Source: Phycisphaerae bacterium
Lineage (GTDB): Bacteria; Chloroflexota; Anaerolineae; 4572-78; J111
Reading direction: 5' to 3'
Assembly (NCBI GenBank): GCA_028285035.1
Contig: JANQQF010000035.1
Location: forward strand, 8,290-72,289
DNA: 64,000 bases
A program made the position numbers and the translations under genes. Shown piece after piece: positions 24,167-33,250 of the stretch (positions within the stretch are counted from its first letter, which is position 1; the number at the start of each line of letters is the position of its first letter). The notes under the pieces were generated by a model. That model was not told where the DNA came from. It made no database searches and saw only the letters and a list, made by a program, of their open reading frames with translations.

Positions 24167-25039
24167 ATGACAACAACCGTTGGCAAAGAAAAACCGTTGA
24201 ACAAACCATCGTACCAAAAAATCATCGAACCCAAGGCTGGTTGGCGCTTGATCGACTGGCAAGAATTACGTCGCTACCAAGACCTATTTTACTTTCTGGT
24301 GGTGCGCGACATCAAGGTTCTCTATAAACAGACCATTTTGGGATTTGCCTGGGCGATCATTCGGCCGGTGTTTAGTATGATTGTTTTTTCAATCGTGTTT
24401 GGCCGTATGGCCAACGTCCCTAGTGATGGGCTGCCCTATCCCGTCTTTGCGTATGCCGCCCTGCTGCCTTGGACTTATTTTTCGACGGCGATGACCGACT
24501 CAACCAACAGTCTAGTCGCCAATGCTCGGATGCTTTCCAAGATTTACTTTCCCCGATTGCTCATTCCATTTACCCCGATTTTGGCCAAGCTGGTTGATTT
24601 TGCTATTGCCTCGGTCATTTTAGGGTTGATGATGATTTGGTATGGCATCATACCGACAGTTAATATACTGTTTCTCCCTTTGTTAATTTTGCTGATGATT
24701 TTGACTGCTGCCGGAATCGGTCTGTGGCTATCGGCCCTGGCGGTTCAATATCGCGATGTCCGTTTTGCGATGCAGTTTGTCGCGCAATTATTGATGTATG
24801 CTGCCCCAGTGGTGTGGCCTGCCTCATTGATTACTGAGAACTTTGGCGTAGGCGCGCGGTTAATCTACGCGCTTTATCCAATGGCTGGCGTGATCGAGGG
24901 ATTCCGGGCCGCTTTGCTGAACACCACCCCGATGCCGTGGGATCTGATCGGCATCGGCACGTTGAGCGCCACCCTTTTAGCCTTGAGTGGGGCTTTCTAT
25001 TTTCGACGTACAGAGCGTGTGTTCGCTGATGTGGCCTAA
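24167..25039 (+). CDS. ABC-2 type polysaccharide exporter permease (Wzm/TagG-like)
   Basis: A 290-residue membrane subunit of an ABC exporter for undecaprenyl-linked polysaccharides. It has the family pattern of a cytoplasmic N-terminus (YFLVVRDIKVLYKQTILGF, then AWAIIRPVFSM) and about six transmembrane helices. A GAAGGA site precedes the ATG. Its ATPase partner is not adjacent: a collapsed wzt copy lies at 26.7 kb beyond two inverted sulfotransferase genes, and the intact ATPase is at 29.8 kb. The original pair was probably split by insertion. Confidence 0.93.
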   Translation: MTTTVGKEKPLNKPSYQKIIEPKAGWRLIDWQELRRYQDLFYFLVVRDIKVLYKQTILGFAWAIIRPVFSMIVFSIVFGRMANVPSDGLPYPVFAYAALLPWTYFSTAMTDSTNSLVANARMLSKIYFPRLLIPFTPILAKLVDFAIASVILGLMMIWYGIIPTVNILFLPLLILLMILTAAGIGLWLSALAVQYRDVRFAMQFVAQLLMYAAPVVWPASLITENFGVGARLIYALYPMAGVIEGFRAALLNTTPMPWDLIGIGTLSATLLALSGAFYFRRTERVFADVA

Positions 25040-25071
25040 ATCACTATAGGTGCCGCCTTGTTAGCCTTTCT

Positions 25072-25689
25072 TTATCCTCTAACAAGTACCTTCACTGCCT
25101 TTTTGATGCGGTTTGTAATTCTCATGGGGTTTATATTGTTTTCGGGTGCCTTGTTAGCGTGAGGAAAAGGAAGACCACTTGTATCTAAATCCAAAAAGCG
25201 GCCAATTTGCTGCCATCCATCCCCTCGTTCCCAACATACTTCTAGAAGTGATTCTGGCTTATCTTTGAAAAATTCACGTACATTCATATTATGCTCATTG
25301 TATTTTTGAATATGAAGCGACTTATTGTCATCTGGATTTTCATATCCATAAATGTATTTTCGGTATTTGAATGTCCCTCCGGCACCTCGTTTTACATGAT
25401 TTGATAAGCTTCTGAACCAAGTTTCTTCATCCATCCTGGTTGTCAAAATAAACTTGCTTTCAGGAAACGCTTGATAGGCTTCTTTGTATACAAATGGCCA
25501 GGGCCAATCTTCAAATGAGTCGAAGTATCTCATTATCTTGAGCAATGTCCGGATTTCGGACTCTTGGTAAAGCAGGAATGCTACTTTATTACAGGAAATG
25601 TGGTTGTAGCCAAGCATTCTTAGACAGGTGGCAAGCGTTTTAGTCCCTGTCTTATGAAAACCAAGTCCAATGACTTTTCGAGATTTCAT
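25072..25689 (-). CDS. Sulfotransferase-family protein
   Basis: A 205-residue P-loop protein of the sulfotransferase superfamily. The 5'-phosphosulfate loop is GLGFHKTGTKTLATCL (residues about 7-22), and a 3'-phosphate-binding-like strand is SKFILTTRMDEETWFRSL. It would transfer sulfate from PAPS to a sugar or other hydroxyl. It is short for the family but seems complete. It lies on the minus strand against the rest of the locus, together with the next gene, and is AT-rich. This points to a cassette inserted between the exporter permease and its ATPase. Confidence 0.85.
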   Translation of the reverse strand: MKSRKVIGLGFHKTGTKTLATCLRMLGYNHISCNKVAFLLYQESEIRTLLKIMRYFDSFEDWPWPFVYKEAYQAFPESKFILTTRMDEETWFRSLSNHVKRGAGGTFKYRKYIYGYENPDDNKSLHIQKYNEHNMNVREFFKDKPESLLEVCWERGDGWQQIGRFLDLDTSGLPFPHANKAPENNINPMRITNRIKKAVKVLVRG

Positions 25690-25758
25690 ATAAATTTATT
25701 TCCTAGTATCTTACTTGGAGTTAATATTTTATGAGCCCACACGCAGGGTGGTAGGAGG

Positions 25759-26607
25759 CTAATTCCTTTCATTCCTACTGAGAGACAATACGTCGTTTAT
25801 AGATTGAATCTCTGGAAAAAACTGAGCCATGAGGTCGCCACAGTGCTCCTTTACCTTGTCTTCGAGGTATTCTTGATTTATTGTATCAAGCAATTGGAAC
25901 TTTGCCCTAGCCTTGTTAGCGTGAGAGTTCTCTTGCCTGAGCTTGCTAATTGGTACCCCAGCAAATCTCGCAATCTGCTCAACACAGTCGCTTATCTTAT
26001 CGGTTCGAATGATGAGCAATCGATCTGATGGCACAGTATCGATTACTGTGTGGTTATGATGTGCCCAATATGACAGGTAACCATCAAGCGTGTAGAGTTG
26101 CTTTTCTTTAAGTACTATTTCTGCTTGCGAGTGGGTATATATGTCAGGTCGAAATCGAAAATCGCGCAACTTGGTCCATTTGTCGGAATTGCCACGAGCG
26201 AGTTGATGGTTTACGAACGAATCAAGCCATGCATATGGATTGCGGATGGTGAGAATGAATTTCGCGTCAGAGAACGCTTCTACTAGTTTATCGAGCAGAA
26301 AAAAGTTGAGTTGTGAGGAATCGACATCGAGCCACAGTCTTCGATTGCGCTTATGCACATAGCTGCGAAGCTCGTCGTCATCAATACGGCCGGCTGCACG
26401 ATCTAGGATTATGTCTATGACTTTGTCGCTCTCAGGTTCGTGAGCAGATCTCAGTTGATCGCGAAAAATTGCGTTAATCGAATTGGTACCTGACTTAGCG
26501 GTTCCCACGCAATAGAGATGCGCCTTTCGGGGGAATATTAAACGAAAAGGGAGGCTAGATCTGAGTGCGCTTTTTAACTTTTTTGTAGCGTGATGCAACA
26601 TGGTCAC
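25759..26607 (-). CDS. Sulfotransferase-family protein
   Basis: A 282-residue sulfotransferase-like protein with the PAPS 5'-loop YCVGTAKSGTNSINAIF (about residues 32-48) and the 3'-phosphate motif region AKFILTIRNPYAWLDSFVNH. An Arg/Lys-rich N-terminus precedes the fold. It is minus-strand, upstream of the shorter sulfotransferase by 69 bp, so the two form a small inverted operon. The acceptor is unknown; a surface glycan is likely from context. Confidence 0.87.
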   Translation of the reverse strand: MTMLHHATKKLKSALRSSLPFRLIFPRKAHLYCVGTAKSGTNSINAIFRDQLRSAHEPESDKVIDIILDRAAGRIDDDELRSYVHKRNRRLWLDVDSSQLNFFLLDKLVEAFSDAKFILTIRNPYAWLDSFVNHQLARGNSDKWTKLRDFRFRPDIYTHSQAEIVLKEKQLYTLDGYLSYWAHHNHTVIDTVPSDRLLIIRTDKISDCVEQIARFAGVPISKLRQENSHANKARAKFQLLDTINQEYLEDKVKEHCGDLMAQFFPEIQSINDVLSLSRNERN

Positions 26608-26727
26608 TCTTTCTGGGGCGAGCTATATAACAATTATTAGTATACAACTTGCCTAATGATTGTAGCATATTTGAATTAATGCTTACAAGTAGCAAGCATC
26701 ATCCATCGGATCAACAAAGTATGAAAA

Positions 26728-27052
26728 ATGTCTAAGATTATAAACGTCGAAAACCTTTCCAAACGCTACCGCATCGGCCTTCAGGCACAACAATCAGAGA
26801 CGTTGGCCGGGACGCTGGTCGGTTGGCTAAAAGCCCCTTTCACTAATAAAACAGTGCACAATCCCTGCCAATTTACTTGCCGCAGGGGATTACTATGTTT
26901 CAGTCAATTTGTTTATACACAATCAAATGGTCTTTCAAAGATTAGTCGACATCATAAAGTTTCGGCTGGATTTTTCTGAGGAATCGTTAATTAAAGATTT
27001 TGATAGAAACTGGAAGGGGCTTTTAGCTCCTACAGCTGTTCGGTGGGATTAG
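26728..27052 (+). pseudogene. Collapsed wzt remnant (ABC exporter ATPase, central deletion)
   Basis: The first 122 bp encode the start of a Wzt-type ATPase (NVENLSKRYRIGL through VGWLKAPF), closely matching residues 1-36 of the intact protein at 29815. At about 26850 the reading shifts frame. In the +1 frame the sequence continues IPANLLAAGDYYVSVNLFIH to LLAPTAVRWD and a TAG at 27050-27052, which is the typical end of a Wzt carbohydrate-binding domain. So the two ends of a wzt gene are kept while the ATPase core is deleted, with a frameshift at the join. The product would be non-functional. Confidence 0.85.
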
Positions 27053-27060
27053 TACTCAGG

Positions 27061-27142
27061 CAGACAGAATGAATTCTGTTGCTAGAACAGGATACAGGAT
27101 TCAAGCCTGCTTGACCGTTTAGCAGTAGATTTCAATCTACTC
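27061..27142. repeat. Triple-hairpin dispersed repeat, copy 2
   Basis: Ungapped match to 9028-9109 (66 of 82 identical by hand). Palindromes: CAGAATGAATTCTG, CAGGATTCAAGCCTG (imperfect), AGTAGATTTCAATCTACT. It begins 8 bp after the wzt remnant's stop codon. Confidence 0.8.
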
Positions 27143-27156
27143 TTAATTTAGTAAAA

Positions 27157-28158
27157 ATGGATCGTATGCGTATTTGTTTGCTGGACCCAGGAATTGAAGA
27201 TAACGACGGAAATCTAAGCCGAAATCTTGGCGATTTAATTATTCGAGAAGCTGTTGAAGGAGAAATTAACATCCTGTTTAAAGAGGACGATCCTCTTGTA
27301 ACAAGAATTTCTACGAAAACCCCGATGAGGGCAAAACAATATGCTGATATAAGAACGTGTAACTATATTTTCGTCGGGGGTACTAATCTTCTATCGGCGG
27401 AGATGAATAAATATAGACAGTGGGAAATTTCCCTGTTGGATGCATTTAAGCTTAGAGATGTCGTTCTGCTTGGGGTTGGGTGGTGGCAATATCAGGACTC
27501 TATAAATTTTTATACCAGAACAATTTTACGTTCGGTCTTGTCACACAAATATTATCACTCTGTAAGAGATGATTATACAAAAAAAAAGCTGGAATCGATT
27601 GGAATCAAGAATGTATTGAATACAGGTTGCCCCACCATGTGGCCCCTGTCTAACCTTAAGCCTGATTCAATCTCTGGCTCGAAATCAGAGAATGTGTTAG
27701 TCATGATCACAGATTATGCCAAAAAGCCAGATTTAGATAAGAAGCTGATTGAAATATTGCTGGAAAACTACAAAAAGGTTTACTTTTGGCCGCAGGGTAG
27801 ACGTGATTTAGCATATGTATCAGATATGAATTTTCCACTCGTTATACTGGATCGCACGGTTTCTGCTTTAGATGATCTATTGCATTCAAACCTGTCCCTT
27901 GATTATATCGGGACAAGATTACATGGTGGCATTCGGTGCCTATTGTCCGAAAAAAGAGCATTGATTATTGAGGTTGATAACAGAGCCAAAGAGATCGCCA
28001 ATGATACAGGGCTACCAACCGTAAAACGAGATGATTTTGCTTCGATTCGGCAATGGATAGCAACCCCATCCGTCACCCAAATAAAGCTAGACCTGCCTGC
28101 CATTAATAAATGGAGGGAGCAGTTCAAGGCCAGGAATATTGTTCCTGGAGGCAACTAA
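27157..28158 (+). CDS. Polysaccharide pyruvyltransferase family protein
   Basis: A 333-residue protein of the PF04230 polysaccharide pyruvyltransferase family, which attaches pyruvate ketals from phosphoenolpyruvate to glycan residues. Visible are the N-terminal NLGDLIIREAV, FVGGTNLL, GVGWWQYQ and the C-terminal GTRLHGGIRCLLSEKRALII. It is AT-rich relative to the glycosyltransferases around it. The start may be the ATG at 27157 or at 27166; no strong ribosome-binding site marks either. Pyruvylation would add negative charge alongside sulfation. Confidence 0.85.
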   Translation: MDRMRICLLDPGIEDNDGNLSRNLGDLIIREAVEGEINILFKEDDPLVTRISTKTPMRAKQYADIRTCNYIFVGGTNLLSAEMNKYRQWEISLLDAFKLRDVVLLGVGWWQYQDSINFYTRTILRSVLSHKYYHSVRDDYTKKKLESIGIKNVLNTGCPTMWPLSNLKPDSISGSKSENVLVMITDYAKKPDLDKKLIEILLENYKKVYFWPQGRRDLAYVSDMNFPLVILDRTVSALDDLLHSNLSLDYIGTRLHGGIRCLLSEKRALIIEVDNRAKEIANDTGLPTVKRDDFASIRQWIATPSVTQIKLDLPAINKWREQFKARNIVPGGN

Positions 28159-28164
28159 ACTAGC

Positions 28165-29427
28165 ATGAACGTGTTACATGTGAGCCGGTTCGATATCCGT
28201 GGTGGGGCGGGTCTTGCCGCCTATCGGCTCCATACCGGTTTAAGCGCTTTAAATGTTTCATCAAGGATGTTGGTGACGCAACAGGGCAGTCACGATACCA
28301 CGATAACGACTCCCCAATGGCCTGAAGACGCAATTACGAGCGTCCGGCGGACAATCCGGCGGACGATAATTGCTCGAGCCTTTGCCGCCTATCGACATTC
28401 ACGACCCGCCGGCTACGAAGCATTTTCCGATGATCGTAGTCAACATATTTACGGGGTGGCTGACCAATTTTTGAATGCTGATATTATCAACCTGCATTGG
28501 GCGGCTGAACTTATTGACTATCGAACGTTCTTTCGTACTGTCGCCCGAAACCACCCTGTTGTTTGGACGATTCACGATATGAATGCGTTTACCGGGGGAT
28601 GTCATTATGATGAGGGATGCGGTTTTTTTCAGGTAGGGTGCGGGTCTTGTCCGCAGCTTGGTTCATCTCAGCCTAATGATTTGTCCCGGGCGGTGTGGCG
28701 ACGGAAGCAAGCCGTGTTTGACAAACTTTCGCCCGATGCCCTGCATATCGTAGCCCCTAGCCAATGGCTGACCCAAGAAGCTCAAAATAGTCCGTTGCTT
28801 CGTCGCTTTTCAGTATCTTGCATCCCCAACAGCGTTGATACGGATAGCTTTGCCCCCCGCCATCGTGACAGCTTGCGTGATATATTGGGTATTGCGCCAC
28901 AAGGGCAGGCTCTACTCTTTGTTGCGAATGATTTAACAAATCGGCGAAAGGGATTTGGGCTATTGGTTGAGGCCCTAAAAAGTCTGGGTGATCAGACAAA
29001 TCTATGTTTAATCTCCGTAGGGCGAAATAAACCGGAGATACCAACTGACTTGTTACATATCCATCTGGGGCAAATTACAAACCCACAGTTACTCTCCGCT
29101 GTTTACAGTTTGGCTGATCTTTTTGTCATCCCATCTTTGCAGGACAACCTCCCTAACACGGTCCTTGAGTCGCTGGCTTGCGGTACACCCGTTGTTGGGT
29201 TTGATTGTGGCGGTATTCCAGATATGGTTCGCCCTGGAATCACCGGCTTACTTGCCCCTGCTAAAGATATTGAGGCCCTCAGAACCACCATCATTGATTT
29301 GTTAGCCGATGAGACTAGACGACAGGATATGCGTGTCAAGTGCCGTCAAATTGCGATTGAAGAATATTCACTCAATCGTCAGGCAACACGGTATCTTGAG
29401 CTCTATACATCGCTACTTGGGGAGTAG
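28165..29427 (+). CDS. Glycosyltransferase family 4
   Basis: A 420-residue GT-B glycosyltransferase starting MNVLHVSRFDIRGGAGLAAY, with a WTIHDMNAFTGGCHYDEGC region rich in Cys (a pattern of this GT4 subgroup) and the C-terminal VIPSLQDNLPNTVLESLACG, then TPVVGFDCGGI. It follows the pyruvyltransferase by 6 bp. It should extend the glycan on the cytoplasmic face; linkage unknown. Confidence 0.92.
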   Translation: MNVLHVSRFDIRGGAGLAAYRLHTGLSALNVSSRMLVTQQGSHDTTITTPQWPEDAITSVRRTIRRTIIARAFAAYRHSRPAGYEAFSDDRSQHIYGVADQFLNADIINLHWAAELIDYRTFFRTVARNHPVVWTIHDMNAFTGGCHYDEGCGFFQVGCGSCPQLGSSQPNDLSRAVWRRKQAVFDKLSPDALHIVAPSQWLTQEAQNSPLLRRFSVSCIPNSVDTDSFAPRHRDSLRDILGIAPQGQALLFVANDLTNRRKGFGLLVEALKSLGDQTNLCLISVGRNKPEIPTDLLHIHLGQITNPQLLSAVYSLADLFVIPSLQDNLPNTVLESLACGTPVVGFDCGGIPDMVRPGITGLLAPAKDIEALRTTIIDLLADETRRQDMRVKCRQIAIEEYSLNRQATRYLELYTSLLGE

Positions 29428-29814
29428 TAAGACTTACGCAGTTGCTTTGATTCCCTCACTTTTCGTAGGACAAATCGCTGATTTGTTTCCTATTTAGCAT
29501 ATTATAAACACCCAAGTGAGGAACTTGCGCTACAAATCGCGTAACCCGATACAGATCGGAATCATGATGAAGTTGCTGGATAAATATTTGCTCCCGCTTT
29601 TTGGGATGTAGCCTATACCATTGGCGATCTATCTATATGGAGCTAATCGGCATTGGAACACCTGGGTTTGGCTTAACCCAAGTAGAAAATAATGGGCGCT
29701 GGAATTTTAATGGCAATAAATACGCGGGTGAGATGCTCGTCGAATACTTTAATAACAATGGCGGAATCGTTTCTGACACGTAGTCACAATAGGTCACTGC
29801 TACTCTAATTATCA
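29428..29814. other. Gene-poor stretch between a GT4 gene and wzt
   Basis: 387 bp. The first part is a nested inverted-repeat element (29434-29544, separate entry). The rest has a 60-codon open frame from a TTG at 29601 to 29783 (GIGTPGFGLTQVENNGRW inside) that I cannot match to a family. It may be the remnant of a gene end, since no start or ribosome-binding site is convincing. Confidence 0.4.
29434..29544. repeat. Nested inverted-repeat element
   Basis: Three concentric inverted repeats: TTACGC (29434) with GCGTAA (29539), CCTCACTT (29454) with AAGTGAGG (29514), and an ACAAATC-GCT-GATTTGT hairpin at 29470-29486. The layout suggests a small non-coding mobile element (MITE-like). Confidence 0.55.
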
Positions 29815-31086
29815 ATGTCAACAATTATCAAAGTCGAAAACCTTTCCAAGCGGTACCGGATTGGTCTTAAAGAACAACAATCAGAGACACTGGCTGGGGC
29901 GCTGGTCAATTGGCTAAAAGCTCCGATCAGCAATTACCAACACCTACGTCGTTTGAGTCAGTTTAACGGCTCCGAGCCCAACACAGAAGATGTTATTTGG
30001 GCCTTAAACAATGTCTCCTTTGATGTCCAGCCGGGTGAAGTGGTGGGGATTATTGGGCGCAACGGGGCTGGAAAGAGTACCCTGCTCAAAATCCTCTCCG
30101 AGATCACCGAGCCGACCTCGGGTCGCGTCATTTTGAACGGGCGTGTCTCCAGCCTGTTGGAGGTGGGCACTGGCTTTCACCCCGAACTCACAGGCCGCGA
30201 AAATGTTTACCTCAACGGTACCATTCTCGGTATGACTAAAGCTGAAATTGATCGTAAGTTTGATGAGATTGTTGATTTCTCGGGGGTGGAAAAATTTCTC
30301 GACACCCCGGTCAAACGCTATTCCAGCGGGATGCAAGTGCGGTTGGCCTTTGCTGTTGCTGCCCATTTAGAGCCAGAAATTTTGATTGTTGATGAGGTGC
30401 TTGCTGTCGGAGATATGGCGTTTCAGAAAAAGTGTTTGGGGAAGATGGAAGCCGTTTCACAGGAAGGGCGAACTGTCCTGTTTGTGAGTCATAATTTAGC
30501 AGCAGTGGAACGGCTTTGCAGCCGAGGCATATTACTACAAGCAGGCCAAGTCTCCTGTCAGGATAGAATTGAAGCCGTCATTCAAGCGTATACAAACGCT
30601 GTGCACACCTTGCTGGTGGAGGCGGACCAAAGATTTCCGATGCGTAATGATAGTTATGGGTTAACCGTCAACAACTTTATACCAAGCTTAGAAAAAGACG
30701 AAGAAGGTAATCTTACGTTACAGCTCTTGTTGGAGATTACATCAGATGAACCTCATAAAAATATCGGCGTGGGTATTGCTATATCGACCTTACAGGGCGT
30801 AAATGTAGCCCACTTAAGCCCGTTTATCACCAATAATTTTATTGACCGTATAGAGCAGTCTTGTGCTTACTTACTCACGTGTCATAATATTCAGAATTAT
30901 CTTGCTGGTGGTGAATACATTGTCTCATTTTGGTTGAAGCAACCACGAATGAAACGTATTTTGAGCTGTGACCACGCCGCAAAAATAGAGATACCCCCGC
31001 GCGATGTCTATGGTACTGGACTCTATTTTGAACAACATAAGCATGGCATCGCTCCTATCGTGCTCAAAATGAAATCGCACAATTAA
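29815..31086 (+). CDS. ABC exporter ATPase with C-terminal Wzt-like domain
   Basis: A 423-residue ATPase that powers polysaccharide export with the Wzm-like permease at 24.2 kb. The nucleotide-binding domain has Walker A GRNGAGKS (81-88), signature YSSGMQ (169-174) and Walker B ILIVDE (189-194). After about residue 250 a C-terminal extension (about 170 residues) of the Wzt type follows, which recognises the glycan end in known systems. Its N-terminus is nearly repeated in the pseudogene at 26.7 kb. The extension's final blades (EYIVSFWLKQPRMKR) differ from the pseudogene's C-terminus, suggesting different glycan specificity. Confidence 0.94.
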   Translation: MSTIIKVENLSKRYRIGLKEQQSETLAGALVNWLKAPISNYQHLRRLSQFNGSEPNTEDVIWALNNVSFDVQPGEVVGIIGRNGAGKSTLLKILSEITEPTSGRVILNGRVSSLLEVGTGFHPELTGRENVYLNGTILGMTKAEIDRKFDEIVDFSGVEKFLDTPVKRYSSGMQVRLAFAVAAHLEPEILIVDEVLAVGDMAFQKKCLGKMEAVSQEGRTVLFVSHNLAAVERLCSRGILLQAGQVSCQDRIEAVIQAYTNAVHTLLVEADQRFPMRNDSYGLTVNNFIPSLEKDEEGNLTLQLLLEITSDEPHKNIGVGIAISTLQGVNVAHLSPFITNNFIDRIEQSCAYLLTCHNIQNYLAGGEYIVSFWLKQPRMKRILSCDHAAKIEIPPRDVYGTGLYFEQHKHGIAPIVLKMKSHN

Positions 31087-31152
31087 AAGAAGGGTGTGTA
31101 TCAGTAATAACAGCAATTTAATCAGGGAGTATTCGTCCAGATTTAAGACCAT

Positions 31153-31210
31153 GTGATGCGTGATACGTGTTTCGTAATCGCTTTAATTCGGATCATGTGT
31201 CACGCATCAC
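31153..31210. repeat. Palindromic repeat GTGATGCGTGA
   Basis: Arms GTGATGCGTGA (31153-31163) and TCACGCATCAC (31200-31210) are perfect 11-bp inverted repeats in the 200-bp gap before a sulfotransferase gene. They are likely a dispersed palindromic element. Confidence 0.6.
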
Positions 31211-31286
31211 GCCCGTTGGTCGCTTATTGAGCCACAATCATCTCTAGTCTGCTACTCGTGCACCCCCTCAACTAACACTAAATTCT

Positions 31287-32132
31287 ATGAAAATCGGTAA
31301 TTTGATTGCAAAACAATCGATAACTCAGCTCTGCCCACCTCAGGTGAGACGAGTCTCTAAATCATTGTTCTCTTATTTTGATTTGATTGATGAGCGGGCT
31401 AGCAAACTCCAACTCAGTGAGATTCGAGACAATGATTGCTTTATCGTGTCCTATCCCAAATCAGGAAATACATGGATTCGATTCATGCTGGCGAATATGT
31501 TGTACCCAAACCAAACGATTAGCTTTCGCAACATTAATCAAATTATCCCTGGCTTACACAAAAACCAAGCTTACATCAATACGATGACAACCGAGACCCC
31601 GCGTCTGATTAAATCACATTTCTCCTACTTTGAATGTTATCCAAAGTTTATTTATGTCTATCGGGACGGGCGAGATGTCATGGTCTCTTACTACTGGTTT
31701 TTAGTCGGTCGGGAGAAGTTCGATGGGACCTTTTCGGAGTTTCTGAGACGGGTGAATGATCAGAATTTTGGTTCTTGGCAGGATCACATTTTAAGGGCGA
31801 TGGCCTATGTTGAGCAATCTTCTGCCTCGGTGTTGTTTCTAAAATATGAAGATATGTTAAATGCACCAACGCAAGCTGGTCTTCAGATTGCAGATTTTTG
31901 TGATATTCCGGCCAGCGAAGCACATATTCGTACAGCCGTTGAGAAAAGCTCATTTCATCGCCTCAAAGAAGCAGAAGAAAACTATGGTGGCCCCGACGTT
32001 GAACAAAACAAACTGACCTTTTTTCGTTCCGGGCAGGCTGGACAATGGCGGGAGTTATTTAGCGAGGCTGACCTGGATTATTTTATGACCGAAGCTGGGG
32101 CTGCTTTGCGTCAATTGGGCTATGTGTTTTAG
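31287..32132 (+). CDS. Sulfotransferase (Sulfotransfer_1 type)
   Basis: A 281-residue sulfotransferase with textbook motifs: the 5'-phosphosulfate loop YPKSGNTWIRFML (about residues 55-67), the 3'-phosphate motif YVYRDGRDVMVSYYWF, and a C-terminal FRSGQAGQWRELFS, equivalent to the RKG..G.WK loop that closes over PAPS. It transfers sulfate to a hydroxyl or amine. Bacterial homologues act on glycans or lipids. It sits 5 bp ahead of the next ORF in the run of sulfotransferase-type genes. Confidence 0.93.
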   Translation: MKIGNLIAKQSITQLCPPQVRRVSKSLFSYFDLIDERASKLQLSEIRDNDCFIVSYPKSGNTWIRFMLANMLYPNQTISFRNINQIIPGLHKNQAYINTMTTETPRLIKSHFSYFECYPKFIYVYRDGRDVMVSYYWFLVGREKFDGTFSEFLRRVNDQNFGSWQDHILRAMAYVEQSSASVLFLKYEDMLNAPTQAGLQIADFCDIPASEAHIRTAVEKSSFHRLKEAEENYGGPDVEQNKLTFFRSGQAGQWRELFSEADLDYFMTEAGAALRQLGYVF

Positions 32133-32137
32133 TTAAT

Positions 32138-33214
32138 ATGGAAGCTATGTTACCAACCGTTATTGCCAGCTCCGTGATTCGCTCTGCCCATCAAGGCGAA
32201 AGCCACGGGGGAGTTTACCTCGTCGATTTGAATAGTAATGATTTCGAGCAGGTGCTGGATTGGAATGACGGGACTATCAATTGGGAAGGGCGTGGCGCAG
32301 ATCGGGGACTACGAGGTATTGGTTTCTACAAGGACCAAATTTACCTAGCAGCCAGTAATGAAATTTTTGTTTATGATACGTCGTTTCGACAGCTAACGTC
32401 ATTTCACAATCGCTATCTTCATCACTGTCACGAGATTTTTATCGCGGGACGAATGTTATATCTGACCTCAACGGGGTTTGATTCGATTCTGGTATTTGAC
32501 CTTGAGGCCGCAAAGTTTGTAAAAGGGTATTGGATTAGACGTCGTCATCAGGACTACCCAAAATGGACGGTTCGCGTTGCAAATAAGCTTGAGACATCGC
32601 AACAGATACTGGCCAATTTCCAGAATAGCCTCAATCGAGAGACGATACAGGCTCAAGATAGCAAACTAGCGACCCTCACCCGTACCATGCAATTTTCCCA
32701 GTTTGAGCTACAGATATTTGATCCAAATAGCAACAATGGCCCTGACCGAAAGGACACCCTGCACCTTAATCATGTGTTCTATGAAAATAATACATTGTAT
32801 ATCTCCGGTACGAGGATTGATCATCTGATGTTTATTCGCGATGAAGCTCTTCACTCTTTTGCCAAAGTCCCAAAGGGGACCCACAATACCCGCCCATACA
32901 AGACCGGCATTCTGATGAACGATACAGCTTCAGATCAACTTGCTTATTTGACGTTGAATGGACAAAGAAATCATTATTTTTCGATAAAACAGTACCCTGT
33001 AGAAGCGCTGGAAATGACAGATTTGCCGGAGGATCACGCTCGCCAAGGCTTTGGCAGAGGGCTGTGCTTAACCGAACAAGGCTTGATGATTGGTGGCTCC
33101 TCGCCAGCAACGATTTCTGTGTATCAGTTTGATCACCCGCAACCGATAAAAACGGTTAACTTGACGATGGATATTCGAAATGCAATTCATGGGCTGGAAG
33201 TCTGGCCATACTAA
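32138..33214 (+). CDS. Conserved propeller-like protein of unknown function
   Basis: A 358-residue protein with no assigned function that I recognise only as a recurring conserved hypothetical near glycan-modifying genes. The strand-rich sequence looks like a beta-propeller: GGVYLVDLNSNDFEQVLDW, GLRGIGFYKDQIYLAASNEI, LYLTSTGFDSILVFDLE, and the distinctive ending RNAIHGLEVWPY. No signal peptide is seen, so it is probably cytoplasmic. A Met at codon 4 (32147) is an alternative start. It lies between two sulfotransferase-type genes with gaps of 5 and about 35 bp, suggesting a shared process. Confidence 0.8.
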   Translation: MEAMLPTVIASSVIRSAHQGESHGGVYLVDLNSNDFEQVLDWNDGTINWEGRGADRGLRGIGFYKDQIYLAASNEIFVYDTSFRQLTSFHNRYLHHCHEIFIAGRMLYLTSTGFDSILVFDLEAAKFVKGYWIRRRHQDYPKWTVRVANKLETSQQILANFQNSLNRETIQAQDSKLATLTRTMQFSQFELQIFDPNSNNGPDRKDTLHLNHVFYENNTLYISGTRIDHLMFIRDEALHSFAKVPKGTHNTRPYKTGILMNDTASDQLAYLTLNGQRNHYFSIKQYPVEALEMTDLPEDHARQGFGRGLCLTEQGLMIGGSSPATISVYQFDHPQPIKTVNLTMDIRNAIHGLEVWPY

Positions 33215-33250
33215 AGCTAAATCAACAGGCAAACGATGGATGCAGACAAA

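Noticed and set aside
29601..29783. 60-codon frame before wzt
   Set aside because: No match to a known family, a poor start and no ribosome-binding site. Mentioned only as possible debris.
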